Shown here: piece after piece, positions 9,532 through 17,119 of the stretch
Layout: each line of letters starts with the position of its first letter
Position numbering within the stretch: the first letter of the stretch is position 1
Assembly: GCA_902582405.1 (NCBI GenBank)
Contig: CACHSA010000004.1
Span: forward strand, 1-64,000
Direction: 5' to 3'
Origin: an uncultured Bacteroidota bacterium
Lineage (GTDB): Bacteria; Bacteroidota; Bacteroidia; Flavobacteriales; Flavobacteriaceae
Length of the DNA: 64,000 nt
Notes under the pieces: model-generated
What the model saw: only the letters and a program-made list of their open reading frames with translations
Database searches by the model: none
What the model was told of the DNA's origin: nothing
Translations under genes and position numbers: made by a program

Positions 9532-10168
9532 TTATTTTGAATGCGTCATTTACATTTTGGTCATCTAGTACAATTGTAAATTCGTTAGATGTTGATATCA
9601 CTTCAATTATATTTATACCCTCCCATGACATTTTTTGAAATATATAATAATATATTCCTGGTATCGAAATATTCTCAACTGGTAACTTAATTGAAATTGA
9701 GGACAAGTTGTCTGTTTTTTCAATTAAAGTTTCTTTTTCAAAATAAACCTCCATCTTTTCTTTCATTTCATTACTAATAATGATATTTGACTCAGTAACT
9801 CCTCTAGAGGAAGTGTAAAAAAATAATTGAGGGTTTTCAATTTTAGACAAAAATTTTGCTTGGCAAGACAACAGAGAATCTGAAACTTTAAAACTATAAT
9901 CTATCAAATTGGACCTTACGGTAATATCTCCTATATTTTTTAATACTTTTAAAATTTTATAAGTTGAAACAAATTCTAGACTATATGAAATTCTCTTTAA
10001 AGCCATTACTATTGCCCCACTTCTTATTTGCTTTTTAAGTACTAACTCAATTTCAGGTTTTATCCTTCTTGATAAAGAGGTAAGATTTATAATTCCTTCA
10101 GATAAAGCAGTTGAAAGAAATGGTTTATTTTTAACGTAGTTTTCTACCACGGAAGAAATAGTTTTCAT
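9509..10168 (-). CDS. ACT-domain protein (stand-alone, aspartokinase-like regulatory fold)
   Basis: A 219-residue protein with no catalytic motif that I recognise. The C-terminal half resembles an ACT domain: a beta strand with IPGIYYYIFQ, then INIIEVISTSNEFTIVLDD followed by a helix (VNDAFKIIKNL). This is the pattern of the ACT modules in aspartate kinases (their ...ISTSE.. strand). The N-terminal 60 residues are helical and basic. Similar stand-alone proteins are known to me from other Flavobacteria, with no established role; small-molecule sensing is only an inference. Its 3' end overlaps mfd tail to tail. Confidence 0.65.
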   Translation of the reverse strand: MKTISSVVENYVKNKPFLSTALSEGIINLTSLSRRIKPEIELVLKKQIRSGAIVMALKRISYSLEFVSTYKILKVLKNIGDITVRSNLIDYSFKVSDSLLSCQAKFLSKIENPQLFFYTSSRGVTESNIIISNEMKEKMEVYFEKETLIEKTDNLSSISIKLPVENISIPGIYYYIFQKMSWEGINIIEVISTSNEFTIVLDDQNVNDAFKIIKNLKNL

Positions 10169-10225
10169 TTTTTTTCACAATATGTTACAAAAATAACATT
10201 TTCTAAAAATAATTAATACTTCAAA

Positions 10226-10260
10226 TTTGAAGAAAATTGGGTATTTAAATCCTATTTTTG
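10226..10260 (+). promoter_or_regulatory. Putative metG promoter
   Basis: TTTG at 10226-10229 and TATTTTTG at 10253-10260 are separated by 23 bases, at the upper limit reported for flavobacterial promoters (TTG, 17-23 bases, TAnnTTTG). The -7 element ends 17 bases before the metG ATG. Confidence 0.45.
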
Positions 10261-10277
10261 TGTAAATCAAATCTTAA

Positions 10278-11957
10278 ATGAAGCGCTACTTAATAACGGC
10301 AGCTTTACCTTACACTAATGGGCCTATTCACATTGGTCATCTGTCAGGAGTTTATATTCCTGCCGATATATACTCAAGATACTTAAGGCTGTGTGGTAGA
10401 GAAGTAGTTTTTATTTGTGGAAGTGACGAACATGGCGTTGCTATTTCGATTAAAGCATCCAAGGAAAAAACAACACCGAAATCTATTATAGATAAATATG
10501 ATAAAGTTATCAGAAAATCGTTCGAAACTTTTGGAATTTCCTTTGATAATTACTCTAGAACATCAAGACAAATCCACTATGACACCGCTTCAGAATTTTT
10601 CCAAAAATTAAATTCAAGTAAGAAATTTATTGAAATGACCTCCGATCAACTCTATGATAATTCCTCTAAAAAATTTCTTGCGGACAGATTTGTTTCAGGA
10701 ACTTGTCCATTATGCTCTAACAAAGAGGCCTACGGTGACCAATGTGAGAAATGTGGAAGTTCGCTAAACGCCACCGATTTAGTTAATCCTAAATCAACCT
10801 TATCTGGTGATAAACCAATTTTAAAAAAAACTAAACATTGGTATTTACCTCTCAATAAGTATGAAAATTTTATAAAAGACTGGATATTGGTCAAACACAA
10901 AGATGATTGGAAAATAAATGTTTACGGACAGGTGAAATCATGGATTGAGCAGGGTCTTAAGCCAAGAGCTGTGACTAGAGATTTGGATTGGGGCATCCCA
11001 GTTCCAACTAAAGAAGCAGAGGGGAAAGTTTTATATGTATGGTTTGATGCTCCAATTGGCTATATTTCGTCTACAAAAGAGTGGGCACTACAAAATAAAA
11101 AAAAATGGGAAGATTATTGGAAAAATGATGAAACTGAACTAGTACACTTTATCGGAAAAGATAATATTGTTTTTCACTGCATTATTTTTCCATCAATGCT
11201 TAAAGCTCACGGAGAATATATCCTACCAAAAAATGTTCCTGCTAACGAATTTCTGAATCTTGAGGGTGATAAGATCTCTACGTCTAAAAATTGGGCAGTC
11301 TGGATTCATGAATATTTGAAAGATTTTCCTGACAAACAAGATGTAATGAGGTATGTATTAACCGCTAATATGCCTGAAACTAAAGACAGTGACTTTAGTT
11401 GGAAAGATTTTCAGGCTAAAAATAATAATGAACTTGTGGCTATTTACGGTAATTATGTAAACAGGGTAGTTGTACTTATAAATAAATATTATGAGGGTAA
11501 GGTACCAGCGCCAAAATTTTATACAAATAAGGATAAAGAAATAATAAATTCTGTTAAGCTTTTAAGAGATAAAATTGGCTTTGCTATTGAAAAATTTAGG
11601 TTTAGAGAGTCCAATTCGGAGATGATAAATATCGCAAGAATTGGCAACAAATATCTTGCCGACAATGAACCTTGGAAACTAATTAATATTGACCCAGGTA
11701 GAACGAAAACAATACTTTTCATATCAATTCAAATAGTATCGGCTCTTGCTTTTTTAAGTGAACCTTTCCTTCCTTTTACTTCATCGAAGCTTAAAGAAAT
11801 TCTTAAAATTAAAAAACAAATTATATGGAACGATATATTAAATTTTAATATAATAAAACCAGGACAGAAAATAAGCAAAGAATCTTTCCTTTTTGAAAAG
11901 GTTGAAGACAAAGCAATTTCTAACCAATATCAAAAATTAGAAAGGAATAAAAAATAA
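10278..11957 (+). CDS. metG: Methionyl-tRNA synthetase, short form without C-terminal tRNA-binding domain
   Basis: Class I synthetase of 559 residues that charges tRNA-Met. HIGH appears intact at residues 18-21 ([10 protein letters not shown]). The zinc knuckle with four cysteines (CPLC..CEKC) lies near 143-159. The KMSKS loop is KISTS near 332-336. The catalytic and anticodon-binding domains look complete up to [12 protein letters not shown]. Flavobacterial MetG is usually about 690 residues, with a Trbp111/EMAPII-like tRNA-binding domain at the C-terminus; here a natural stop comes before that domain and it is not encoded just downstream. The enzyme should still work, as minimal MetG forms exist in other bacteria. 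Confidence 0.96.
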   Translation: MKRYLITAALPYTNGPIHIGHLSGVYIPADIYSRYLRLCGREVVFICGSDEHGVAISIKASKEKTTPKSIIDKYDKVIRKSFETFGISFDNYSRTSRQIHYDTASEFFQKLNSSKKFIEMTSDQLYDNSSKKFLADRFVSGTCPLCSNKEAYGDQCEKCGSSLNATDLVNPKSTLSGDKPILKKTKHWYLPLNKYENFIKDWILVKHKDDWKINVYGQVKSWIEQGLKPRAVTRDLDWGIPVPTKEAEGKVLYVWFDAPIGYISSTKEWALQNKKKWEDYWKNDETELVHFIGKDNIVFHCIIFPSMLKAHGEYILPKNVPANEFLNLEGDKISTSKNWAVWIHEYLKDFPDKQDVMRYVLTANMPETKDSDFSWKDFQAKNNNELVAIYGNYVNRVVVLINKYYEGKVPAPKFYTNKDKEIINSVKLLRDKIGFAIEKFRFRESNSEMINIARIGNKYLADNEPWKLINIDPGRTKTILFISIQIVSALAFLSEPFLPFTSSKLKEILKIKKQIIWNDILNFNIIKPGQKISKESFLFEKVEDKAISNQYQKLERNKK

Positions 11958-11994
11958 AATTTTCATTATTTACAGTGATCTTTAATCAATAAAT

Positions 11995-12900
11995 ATGATT
12001 TTCATTGCATATCATCCATGTTATGAATTAAAACTCCCGAAAGGCCACCGTTTCCCAATGGATAAATATCCATTAATTAGGAAGCAACTTACTTATGAAG
12101 GAATTTTTTCGAATGAAAATTTTTTTTCACCAAATAAATTAGATTTAAAAATTATACAAAAGGTTCACGACAAAAATTATATTCAAAAATTATTAAATCT
12201 TTCTTTAAGCAAGAGTGAGATTAGAAAAATTGGTTTTCCTTTCAACAATGAATTAATCAAAAGAGAAATTACAATAGCTGGAGGTACTGTTGAGTGCGCT
12301 GTTAAAGCGCTTTCTAACGGTGTATCTTTAAATATAGCTGGAGGAACTCATCATGCATTTAGCAATAGGGCAGAGGCATTTTGTTTACTGAATGATCAGG
12401 CTATTGCAGCTCAATATCTTATAAATAAATTTAAGATAAAGAAAATTTTAATAATTGATTTAGATGTCCATCAAGGTAATGGCACAGCAGAAATATTTAA
12501 AAAAAATAAAAAAGTATTCACTTTCTCCATGCATGGGAAAAAAAATTACCCATTTATAAAAGCAAAGAGTGATTTAGATATTGAACTTTCAGATGGAACT
12601 GAGGATAAACAATATCTTGATATTCTAAATACAGAATTGGATACGATTTTTGCTAGAATTAAACCTGATTTTGTTTTTTATTTGTCGGGAGTTGACATTT
12701 TAAAAACAGACAAACTTGGAAGACTAAATATTACAATAGAAGGATGTAAAATGAGAGATGAAATTGTCTTTAAAAAATGTTTTGAAAATCAGATACCTGT
12801 TCAATGCAGTATGGGTGGCGGATATTCTGCAGACTTAAAAATTATTTTAAATGCTCACTCAAACACCTTTAGAATTGCATCTAAAATTTTTAACTACTAA
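11995..12900 (+). CDS. Histone deacetylase family (acetoin utilisation/acetylpolyamine amidohydrolase-like)
   Basis: A zinc-dependent deacylase of 301 residues of the arginase/deacetylase fold. The paired catalytic histidines are in GGTHHAF (about 118-119). Zinc ligands are Asp157 and His159 in DLDVHQGN plus an Asp in LSGVDIL near 234, and the oxyanion Tyr is in GGGY near the C-terminus. The N-terminal KLPKGHRFPMDKY pattern is typical of bacterial members. The natural substrate (acetyl-lysine, acetylpolyamine or another amide) cannot be told from sequence. It follows metG by 37 bases and may be cotranscribed with it. Confidence 0.9.
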   Translation: MIFIAYHPCYELKLPKGHRFPMDKYPLIRKQLTYEGIFSNENFFSPNKLDLKIIQKVHDKNYIQKLLNLSLSKSEIRKIGFPFNNELIKREITIAGGTVECAVKALSNGVSLNIAGGTHHAFSNRAEAFCLLNDQAIAAQYLINKFKIKKILIIDLDVHQGNGTAEIFKKNKKVFTFSMHGKKNYPFIKAKSDLDIELSDGTEDKQYLDILNTELDTIFARIKPDFVFYLSGVDILKTDKLGRLNITIEGCKMRDEIVFKKCFENQIPVQCSMGGGYSADLKIILNAHSNTFRIASKIFNY

Positions 12901-12974
12901 AAAAGTTGAAAACTTGTTTATATAAATTTTTACAATCACCAAAAAATCTTTTTAAGATAACGTAAATTAGGGAT

Positions 12975-13430
12975 ATGTACATTAATAAAAATGCACGCTT
13001 TTTATTGGAAAAGCTTCTTAATAGTTACAGAGAGAGTAAAATATTATATTTAAATTCAGCAGATAGCCATTATCACCCCTCTTTTAATAGATTTTTTAAT
13101 CATCAGGCTATTATTCGTAATAATATGTTTTTTAATATTTCCAACATTTTATCTGAAATTGGAATTCAAGTTGAAGATGTAATTCTTCAAAGACCTGATA
13201 TAAACAATCTTATGTCAACAAAAATTGAAAGAGGAAATGAAGATTTATTTAGCAAAAACTTAAAAAAAGATATTGAATTAAAAGACATTTTGTTGAAGCT
13301 TTGCAGGACTGATGATAAAGAAAACAGAATATCGGTATACAAAAATCACTTGAAAAAATTATCTCAAAGTATAAATGAAAATAAATCTTACAGACTTGAG
13401 ATAAAAGAAAAAATATATTTTAATAGCTGA
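12975..13430 (+). CDS. Unknown small helical protein, possibly DUF2383/ferritin-like
   Basis: A 151-residue soluble, charged protein predicted to be almost all helical. The spacing of four helices with acidic/His positions (NSADSHYHPSFNRFFNHQAIIR, ERGNEDLFSKNLKK) recalls the PA2169/DUF2383 four-helix bundle proteins. I would not assign a metal site, because the usual Glu-x-x-His pairs are not obvious. No signal peptide or membrane segment. It starts 74 bases after the deacetylase-like gene on the same strand and converges with the lipoprotein at 13447. Confidence 0.6.
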   Translation: MYINKNARFLLEKLLNSYRESKILYLNSADSHYHPSFNRFFNHQAIIRNNMFFNISNILSEIGIQVEDVILQRPDINNLMSTKIERGNEDLFSKNLKKDIELKDILLKLCRTDDKENRISVYKNHLKKLSQSINENKSYRLEIKEKIYFNS

Positions 13431-13446
13431 ATAGAACATTCACTTT

Positions 13447-13911
13447 CTAAAACCCCTCCAAAGTTTCGAATAAAATTTCATAGCTTAAAAATAACTTTTT
13501 AAGATTTTTATTTAGATTTTTTAGATCGTCTCTGTGATTATCAAATTTACATTTCAAAATATTTGTTTTCAAAACTTTTAATCTTCCCCTGACTTCAGGC
13601 CTAGAAATAAGATTACTTTTTTTATTATTAAGTAATTTATTGCACTTAATTAAGGATTCATCTAAAAATGTTTCAATTTCATTTGGATTGACTTTTGTTA
13701 GATCTTCGATTGCTATTTTTAAATCTTTCCATTCAGAAATTGAGTTGACTATTGAATCCCCAGAAGAGTTTTTTTCCGGAATATATACTTGAAAATTATT
13801 ATCCAATAACTTTTTTTCAACAATTATAATGCTTTTTTCCTTTTTTTTAGAACCCGATTTATAGCAACTTAAAAATATTATCGATATAAAAAAAAAATAT
13901 ATAAACCTCAA
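13447..13911 (-). CDS. Small lipoprotein at the end of the carotenoid operon
   Basis: A 154-residue protein with an N-terminal hydrophobic segment ending in a lipobox (FLSC, Cys16), so it should be lipidated and envelope-bound. The rest is charged and helical, with two further cysteines near 90 and 120. No known domain recognised. The only in-frame start that keeps the signal peptide is TTG at 13911, 5 bases after the cruF stop, which makes it the last gene of the crtA-crtD-cruF unit. A link with carotenoids rests only on this position. Confidence 0.75.
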   Translation of the reverse strand: MRFIYFFFISIIFLSCYKSGSKKKEKSIIIVEKKLLDNNFQVYIPEKNSSGDSIVNSISEWKDLKIAIEDLTKVNPNEIETFLDESLIKCNKLLNNKKSNLISRPEVRGRLKVLKTNILKCKFDNHRDDLKNLNKNLKKLFLSYEILFETLEGF

Positions 13912-13916
13912 TTTGA

Positions 13917-14579
13917 TTAAATTAAATTTTTTAGTGTGTTTAGTTGGAGTAAAAGTATTAAAAAAAATAAGATAATAAGAAAATATAAATGGTGAGTAAA
14001 ATTTCCATTTACTTTTATTTTAAAAATTTGGTAAAAACAATTCAATGGAAAAGCTACAATAACCCACCCCAAATAGTTTTTTAATGGCGCTTTACCACCA
14101 CTAAATTCCCAAAAGTCTAATACTGGAGCAATGGGTTCAATTACAGCATCAAGCATAACCATAAAAAAAACTCCCATAATTATTTTAGTAAATACTGAGT
14201 CAAATAAAGTTGCAGACAAAGCACAGCAAGAAACAGTCAATATTGCCCAATTTATCCCAATCAATACAGGGACACCAAAAATCTTGTAACCCAAAGCATT
14301 GCCATATTTATAATCCCCAAAAATCACTCCAAAGTTTACACCTAAAATTTCAGAAACCATGCCTATTAAAAAACAACAACAAACAAAAATAATTGTTTTA
14401 AAATATTTTTTATTAACGTATAATAAAAGGAAAAAAGAGACATAGATATTCAAAGGAGTTAAATTAATAAACCACTCAGAATTTCCATATAAAATTCCTA
14501 AAATACCAGAAAGATGAAAAATCCAAATAATGATTATACAGATTAAATTACTGGCTATACCGTATTTTGTTAAGTTCAA
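13917..14579 (-). CDS. cruF: Carotenoid 1',2'-hydratase family membrane protein (CruF-like, DUF422)
   Basis: A 220-residue integral membrane protein with about six or seven hydrophobic segments. The conserved DUF422 stretch is visible: GVIFGDYKYGNALGYKIFGVPVLIGINWA, then DAVIEPIAPVLDFWEF and a GGKAPLKNYLGW loop. In Bacteroidota this family hydrates the psi end of gamma-carotene or lycopene, giving a 1'-hydroxy group during saproxanthin/myxol synthesis. It begins with TTG in a TTGA overlap with the stop of crtD, so translation is probably coupled. No ATG is available before residue 70. Confidence 0.85.
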   Translation of the reverse strand: MNLTKYGIASNLICIIIIWIFHLSGILGILYGNSEWFINLTPLNIYVSFFLLLYVNKKYFKTIIFVCCCFLIGMVSEILGVNFGVIFGDYKYGNALGYKIFGVPVLIGINWAILTVSCCALSATLFDSVFTKIIMGVFFMVMLDAVIEPIAPVLDFWEFSGGKAPLKNYLGWVIVAFPLNCFYQIFKIKVNGNFTHHLYFLIILFFLILLLQLNTLKNLI

Positions 14580-16045
14580 TTTTTATTTATTAATTCAGTC
14601 GTAATCTTAGCGGATAGGAGACAAAGCGGAATACCTCCACCCGGGTGCACACTTCCTCCACAAAAATATAGATTTTTAATTTTTCTTGAGAAATTTGGAT
14701 GTCTTAAAAAAGCAGAAAAAAGCCCATTACTGGAAGATCCATACAAAGAACCCTTATAAGAGTTGGTCCTCTGCTCTATTGTTTTTGGTGTAAAGATTTT
14801 TTCCTCCTCGATAAAAGGAGATATCGGCTCGCCTAATATAGCTTCTAATCTTTTAATCACAATTTTTCTTAATTTTTTTACTTCTAAATCCCAATTTTGC
14901 CCACTATCCCCACAAGTATTAATCATAACAAACCAATTTTCACAATTTACAGGAGAGTCAGTTGGGATTTCTTTCGATGTTACATTTACATATATAGTAG
15001 GGTCATTATATATGTCTTTTTTATTAAAAATTGAATCAAACTCTTTGCGATAGTCTTTTGAGAAAAAAACATTGTGTAGATCTAAATTATCAAAAACTTT
15101 AGATACACCCCAATAAAATATGATAGCTGAACTTGATCTTTGTTGATATTTTATATTTCTCGGAAGTTTCCTTTTAGAGAGTAATTTTTTGTATGTTGGA
15201 TAGATATCCATATTAGATATTACAGAATCGAAAAATAATTTTTTACCGTCTACAATCAATCCTACAGCACTACCTTCTTTTAAAATTATTTCAGTTACAA
15301 GATTACTAAAGTTAAAAATAACGCCCTTCCTCTTGGCTAATTCATACAAACTTTTTGTTATACTATGCATACCATTCTCGGGTATGTATGTTCCGTAATG
15401 AGACTCCAAGTGCTGAATTACAGTCATAATACCAGGAGTGGAATACGGAGAAGAACCGTTATAAGTAGCATATCTGTTATAAAATTGAACTAGATGTGGT
15501 TCTTTGAGATTCGTTTCGTTTACTTCAGATAAAGTTTTTCCAATTTCAAAAATTGACAATTTTGACAAAGCCTTTATAGTTTTAACTGACAAAAATGTTC
15601 CTAATTTATGAAGCGACTTATTTAAAAATAAGTCAGAAGTTAGATCATATTTCTCTTTTGCTTTTTTTAAATAATTTTCAAGTACCTTTCTGTCAACACC
15701 TAATTGTGAGTATACTTCATCAAAGAATTTTTCTTTATCTGCATAAGCAGTAAGTTTTTTTCCGTCTTGCCAAAAATATTTACAAATAATTTCTTTCTTG
15801 TAGTAATTAAAGAAATGTCGTGGATTTTCATTAGCTAAATGAAATAATTCGTCAACATAATGAGGCATTGTAAAAAGAGGTGGGCCAGCATCAAATCTAT
15901 AATTTCCTAATTTAAAAGATGTTAATTTCCCGCCAGGATAACTATTTGCTTCAAAAACATGTACCTTGTGACCCATACATGACAATCTTATCGATGCCGA
16001 CAAACCAGAAATTCCTGAACCTATAATACCAATTGTTTTTTTCAT
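14576..16045 (-). CDS. crtD: Hydroxycarotenoid 3',4'-desaturase (CrtD-type)
   Basis: FAD-dependent desaturase of 489 residues in the CrtI/CrtD family. The N-terminal dinucleotide motif is GIIGSGISGLSASIRL, followed by the acidic ribose-binding FEAN and PGGKLTSF. FDAGPPLFTMP, with a Phe-Thr instead of the Trp-Tyr of the CrtI protein in this window, and the C-terminal FCGGSVHPGGGIPLC are characteristic of the family. The sister sequence at 17847 fits phytoene desaturase better, and the overlap with cruF points to CrtD, which adds the 3',4' double bond next to a 1'-hydroxy group. It overlaps crtA by 4 bases. Confidence 0.88.
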   Translation of the reverse strand: MKKTIGIIGSGISGLSASIRLSCMGHKVHVFEANSYPGGKLTSFKLGNYRFDAGPPLFTMPHYVDELFHLANENPRHFFNYYKKEIICKYFWQDGKKLTAYADKEKFFDEVYSQLGVDRKVLENYLKKAKEKYDLTSDLFLNKSLHKLGTFLSVKTIKALSKLSIFEIGKTLSEVNETNLKEPHLVQFYNRYATYNGSSPYSTPGIMTVIQHLESHYGTYIPENGMHSITKSLYELAKRKGVIFNFSNLVTEIILKEGSAVGLIVDGKKLFFDSVISNMDIYPTYKKLLSKRKLPRNIKYQQRSSSAIIFYWGVSKVFDNLDLHNVFFSKDYRKEFDSIFNKKDIYNDPTIYVNVTSKEIPTDSPVNCENWFVMINTCGDSGQNWDLEVKKLRKIVIKRLEAILGEPISPFIEEEKIFTPKTIEQRTNSYKGSLYGSSSNGLFSAFLRHPNFSRKIKNLYFCGGSVHPGGGIPLCLLSAKITTELINKN

Positions 16046-16728
16046 ACCTTCAAATAAAAATCTTTATTTATATAAAAACGACAAAATAATTCTTCCAAAT
16101 ACCATTTTTCATTTTTTGTTTTTCTTATAATACTTTTATGAACACTACTATTATATGCGAATTCCTTTACATCTTCGATATTATTCCATAAGCTAATTGT
16201 AGCTTGCTCTAGAAATGGGATTTCTCCAATTCCCTTAAAAAAATAAACACCCTTTGCTTTTGAAATTTCAAAACTTGCTTTTGGAATACTCATCCAGAAT
16301 CTAAATAATTTAGTTGAAGATATCCTTGCCCTAGTTAAAATGGCAACCTTTTTATCTTTGTTTTTTGAAATATTATTATCAACATGGAATGGATTTGTAC
16401 CAGACCATCTACCAATGGTCTGGAAAGGGGTTAAAGATAGCACACGTATTGTTTTTGCTTTTTCTAAATATTTTGAGAAAAAATTGTTTTTATTAACGAA
16501 ATGGTCAGCAGCAGTTCTGTTTTCCCAAACTGATAAAAAACAATATGTATTAAAGTCAGGATACAGGCCGAATCCAGTTTTCCCACCAGTACCGAGTAAT
16601 CTAAAGAATTTAAGCCCTTTTACATCTCTTAGTTGTTTTTTATAAATACCCATCTGAGAGAAAGCCCAAAATTTGTTTTTTTTAAAATTAAAAACAAAAA
16701 ATTCAACTACGCAGCTCACAATAATCAA
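16042..16728 (-). CDS. crtA: Spheroidene monooxygenase-like protein (CrtA family)
   Basis: A 228-residue protein of the CrtA family. Diagnostic parts are KFFRLLGTGGKTGFGLYPDFNTYCFLSVWEN, the repeat-like second half RARISSTKLFRFWMSIPKAS, and GIGEIPFLEQATISLWNN. Known CrtA enzymes introduce a keto group at C-2 of 1-methoxy or 1-hydroxy acyclic carotenoid ends. Next to crtD and cruF, it would 2'-ketolate the same end group. No ATG is in frame: the start is TTG at 16728 or GTG at 16719. An ATG at 16732 is in another frame. First gene of a four-gene overlapping operon. Confidence 0.83.
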   Translation of the reverse strand: MIIVSCVVEFFVFNFKKNKFWAFSQMGIYKKQLRDVKGLKFFRLLGTGGKTGFGLYPDFNTYCFLSVWENRTAADHFVNKNNFFSKYLEKAKTIRVLSLTPFQTIGRWSGTNPFHVDNNISKNKDKKVAILTRARISSTKLFRFWMSIPKASFEISKAKGVYFFKGIGEIPFLEQATISLWNNIEDVKEFAYNSSVHKSIIRKTKNEKWYLEELFCRFYINKDFYLKV

Positions 16729-16807
16729 ACATAATTTAAAAAGGCAAGCTTCATTGCTGTTAATAATAAGTTTAAATTATAATTGTGAGAAAAAAAACTA
16801 TAGAGTA

Positions 16808-16864
16808 AAACGCCTTCAATTTACAATTTTAAGTTCTTGACTTTAATTGAAAACAAAGGCGTTT
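16808..16864. other. Long imperfect hairpin between crtA and the K+ channel unit
   Basis: AAACGCCTT (16808-16816) pairs perfectly with AAGGCGTTT (16856-16864), and CAATT/AATTG continue the stem after a bulge, with a loop of about 23 bases. It lies 80 bases upstream of crtA. On the minus strand an eight-T run follows about 14 bases after the stem, so a leader terminator/attenuator or a small RNA is possible. The GC-rich stem is conspicuous in AT-rich surroundings. Role unknown. Confidence 0.5.
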
Positions 16865-16944
16865 GAAATCAAATTGAATTAAACTGTTTAAATATATCAA
16901 AAAAAAATTAAACAAAATGGTTTTTCCAATATGATTGTTTCAAA

Positions 16945-17004
16945 AAATCTATTCACTAATTGAGTATACTCAATTGCCTAATTTTATACTTATTAAATAG
17001 ATTT
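16945..17004. promoter_or_regulatory. Nested palindrome, probable operator
   Basis: AATTGAGTATACTCAATT (16958-16975) is a perfect 18-base palindrome. Around it AAATCTATT (16945-16953) and AATAGATTT (16996-17004) form an outer 9-base inverted repeat. The inner palindrome is centred about 45 bases upstream of a TATTTTTG -7 element, a sensible place for a dimeric activator or repressor. No regulator gene is adjacent. Confidence 0.5.
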
Positions 17005-17007
17005 GAT

Positions 17008-17015
17008 TATTTTTG
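17008..17015 (+). promoter_or_regulatory. Putative -7 element for the microprotein-K+ channel-crtI unit
   Basis: TATTTTTG (TAnnTTTG consensus) ends 14 bases before the ATG of the 28-residue reading frame. No -33 TTG at the proper distance was found; the upstream palindrome may bind an activator that makes up for it. Confidence 0.4.
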
Positions 17016-17029
17016 CTAAAAATTTCCCT

Positions 17030-17116
17030 ATGTCACCAGGATTTGTAGCATATTTTGTTTTATTCACTACCATTGTAGTTTGTTTTTTCATCATTAGAGA
17101 TATGATTAAAAAATAA
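17030..17116 (+). CDS. 28-residue single-TM microprotein upstream of the K+ channel
   Basis: ATG at 17030 opens a short frame ending in TAA at 17116, three bases before the ATG of the channel gene. The product starts MSPGFVAYFV, continues as one hydrophobic helix of about 20 residues and ends with the charged tail IRDMIKK. The positive C-terminal end suggests an N-out/C-in helix. A -7-like octamer sits just upstream, and the tight spacing suggests translational coupling with the channel. It is too short for homology to be judged by eye. It could be a small channel partner or only a leader peptide. Confidence 0.5.
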   Translation: MSPGFVAYFVLFTTIVVCFFIIRDMIKK

Positions 17117-17119
17117 AAC

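Noticed and set aside
12901-12974. AAGTT-GAA-AACTT hairpin after the deacetylase-like gene
   Set aside because: The stem has only five pairs, mostly A-T, and no proper T run; not supported as a terminator.
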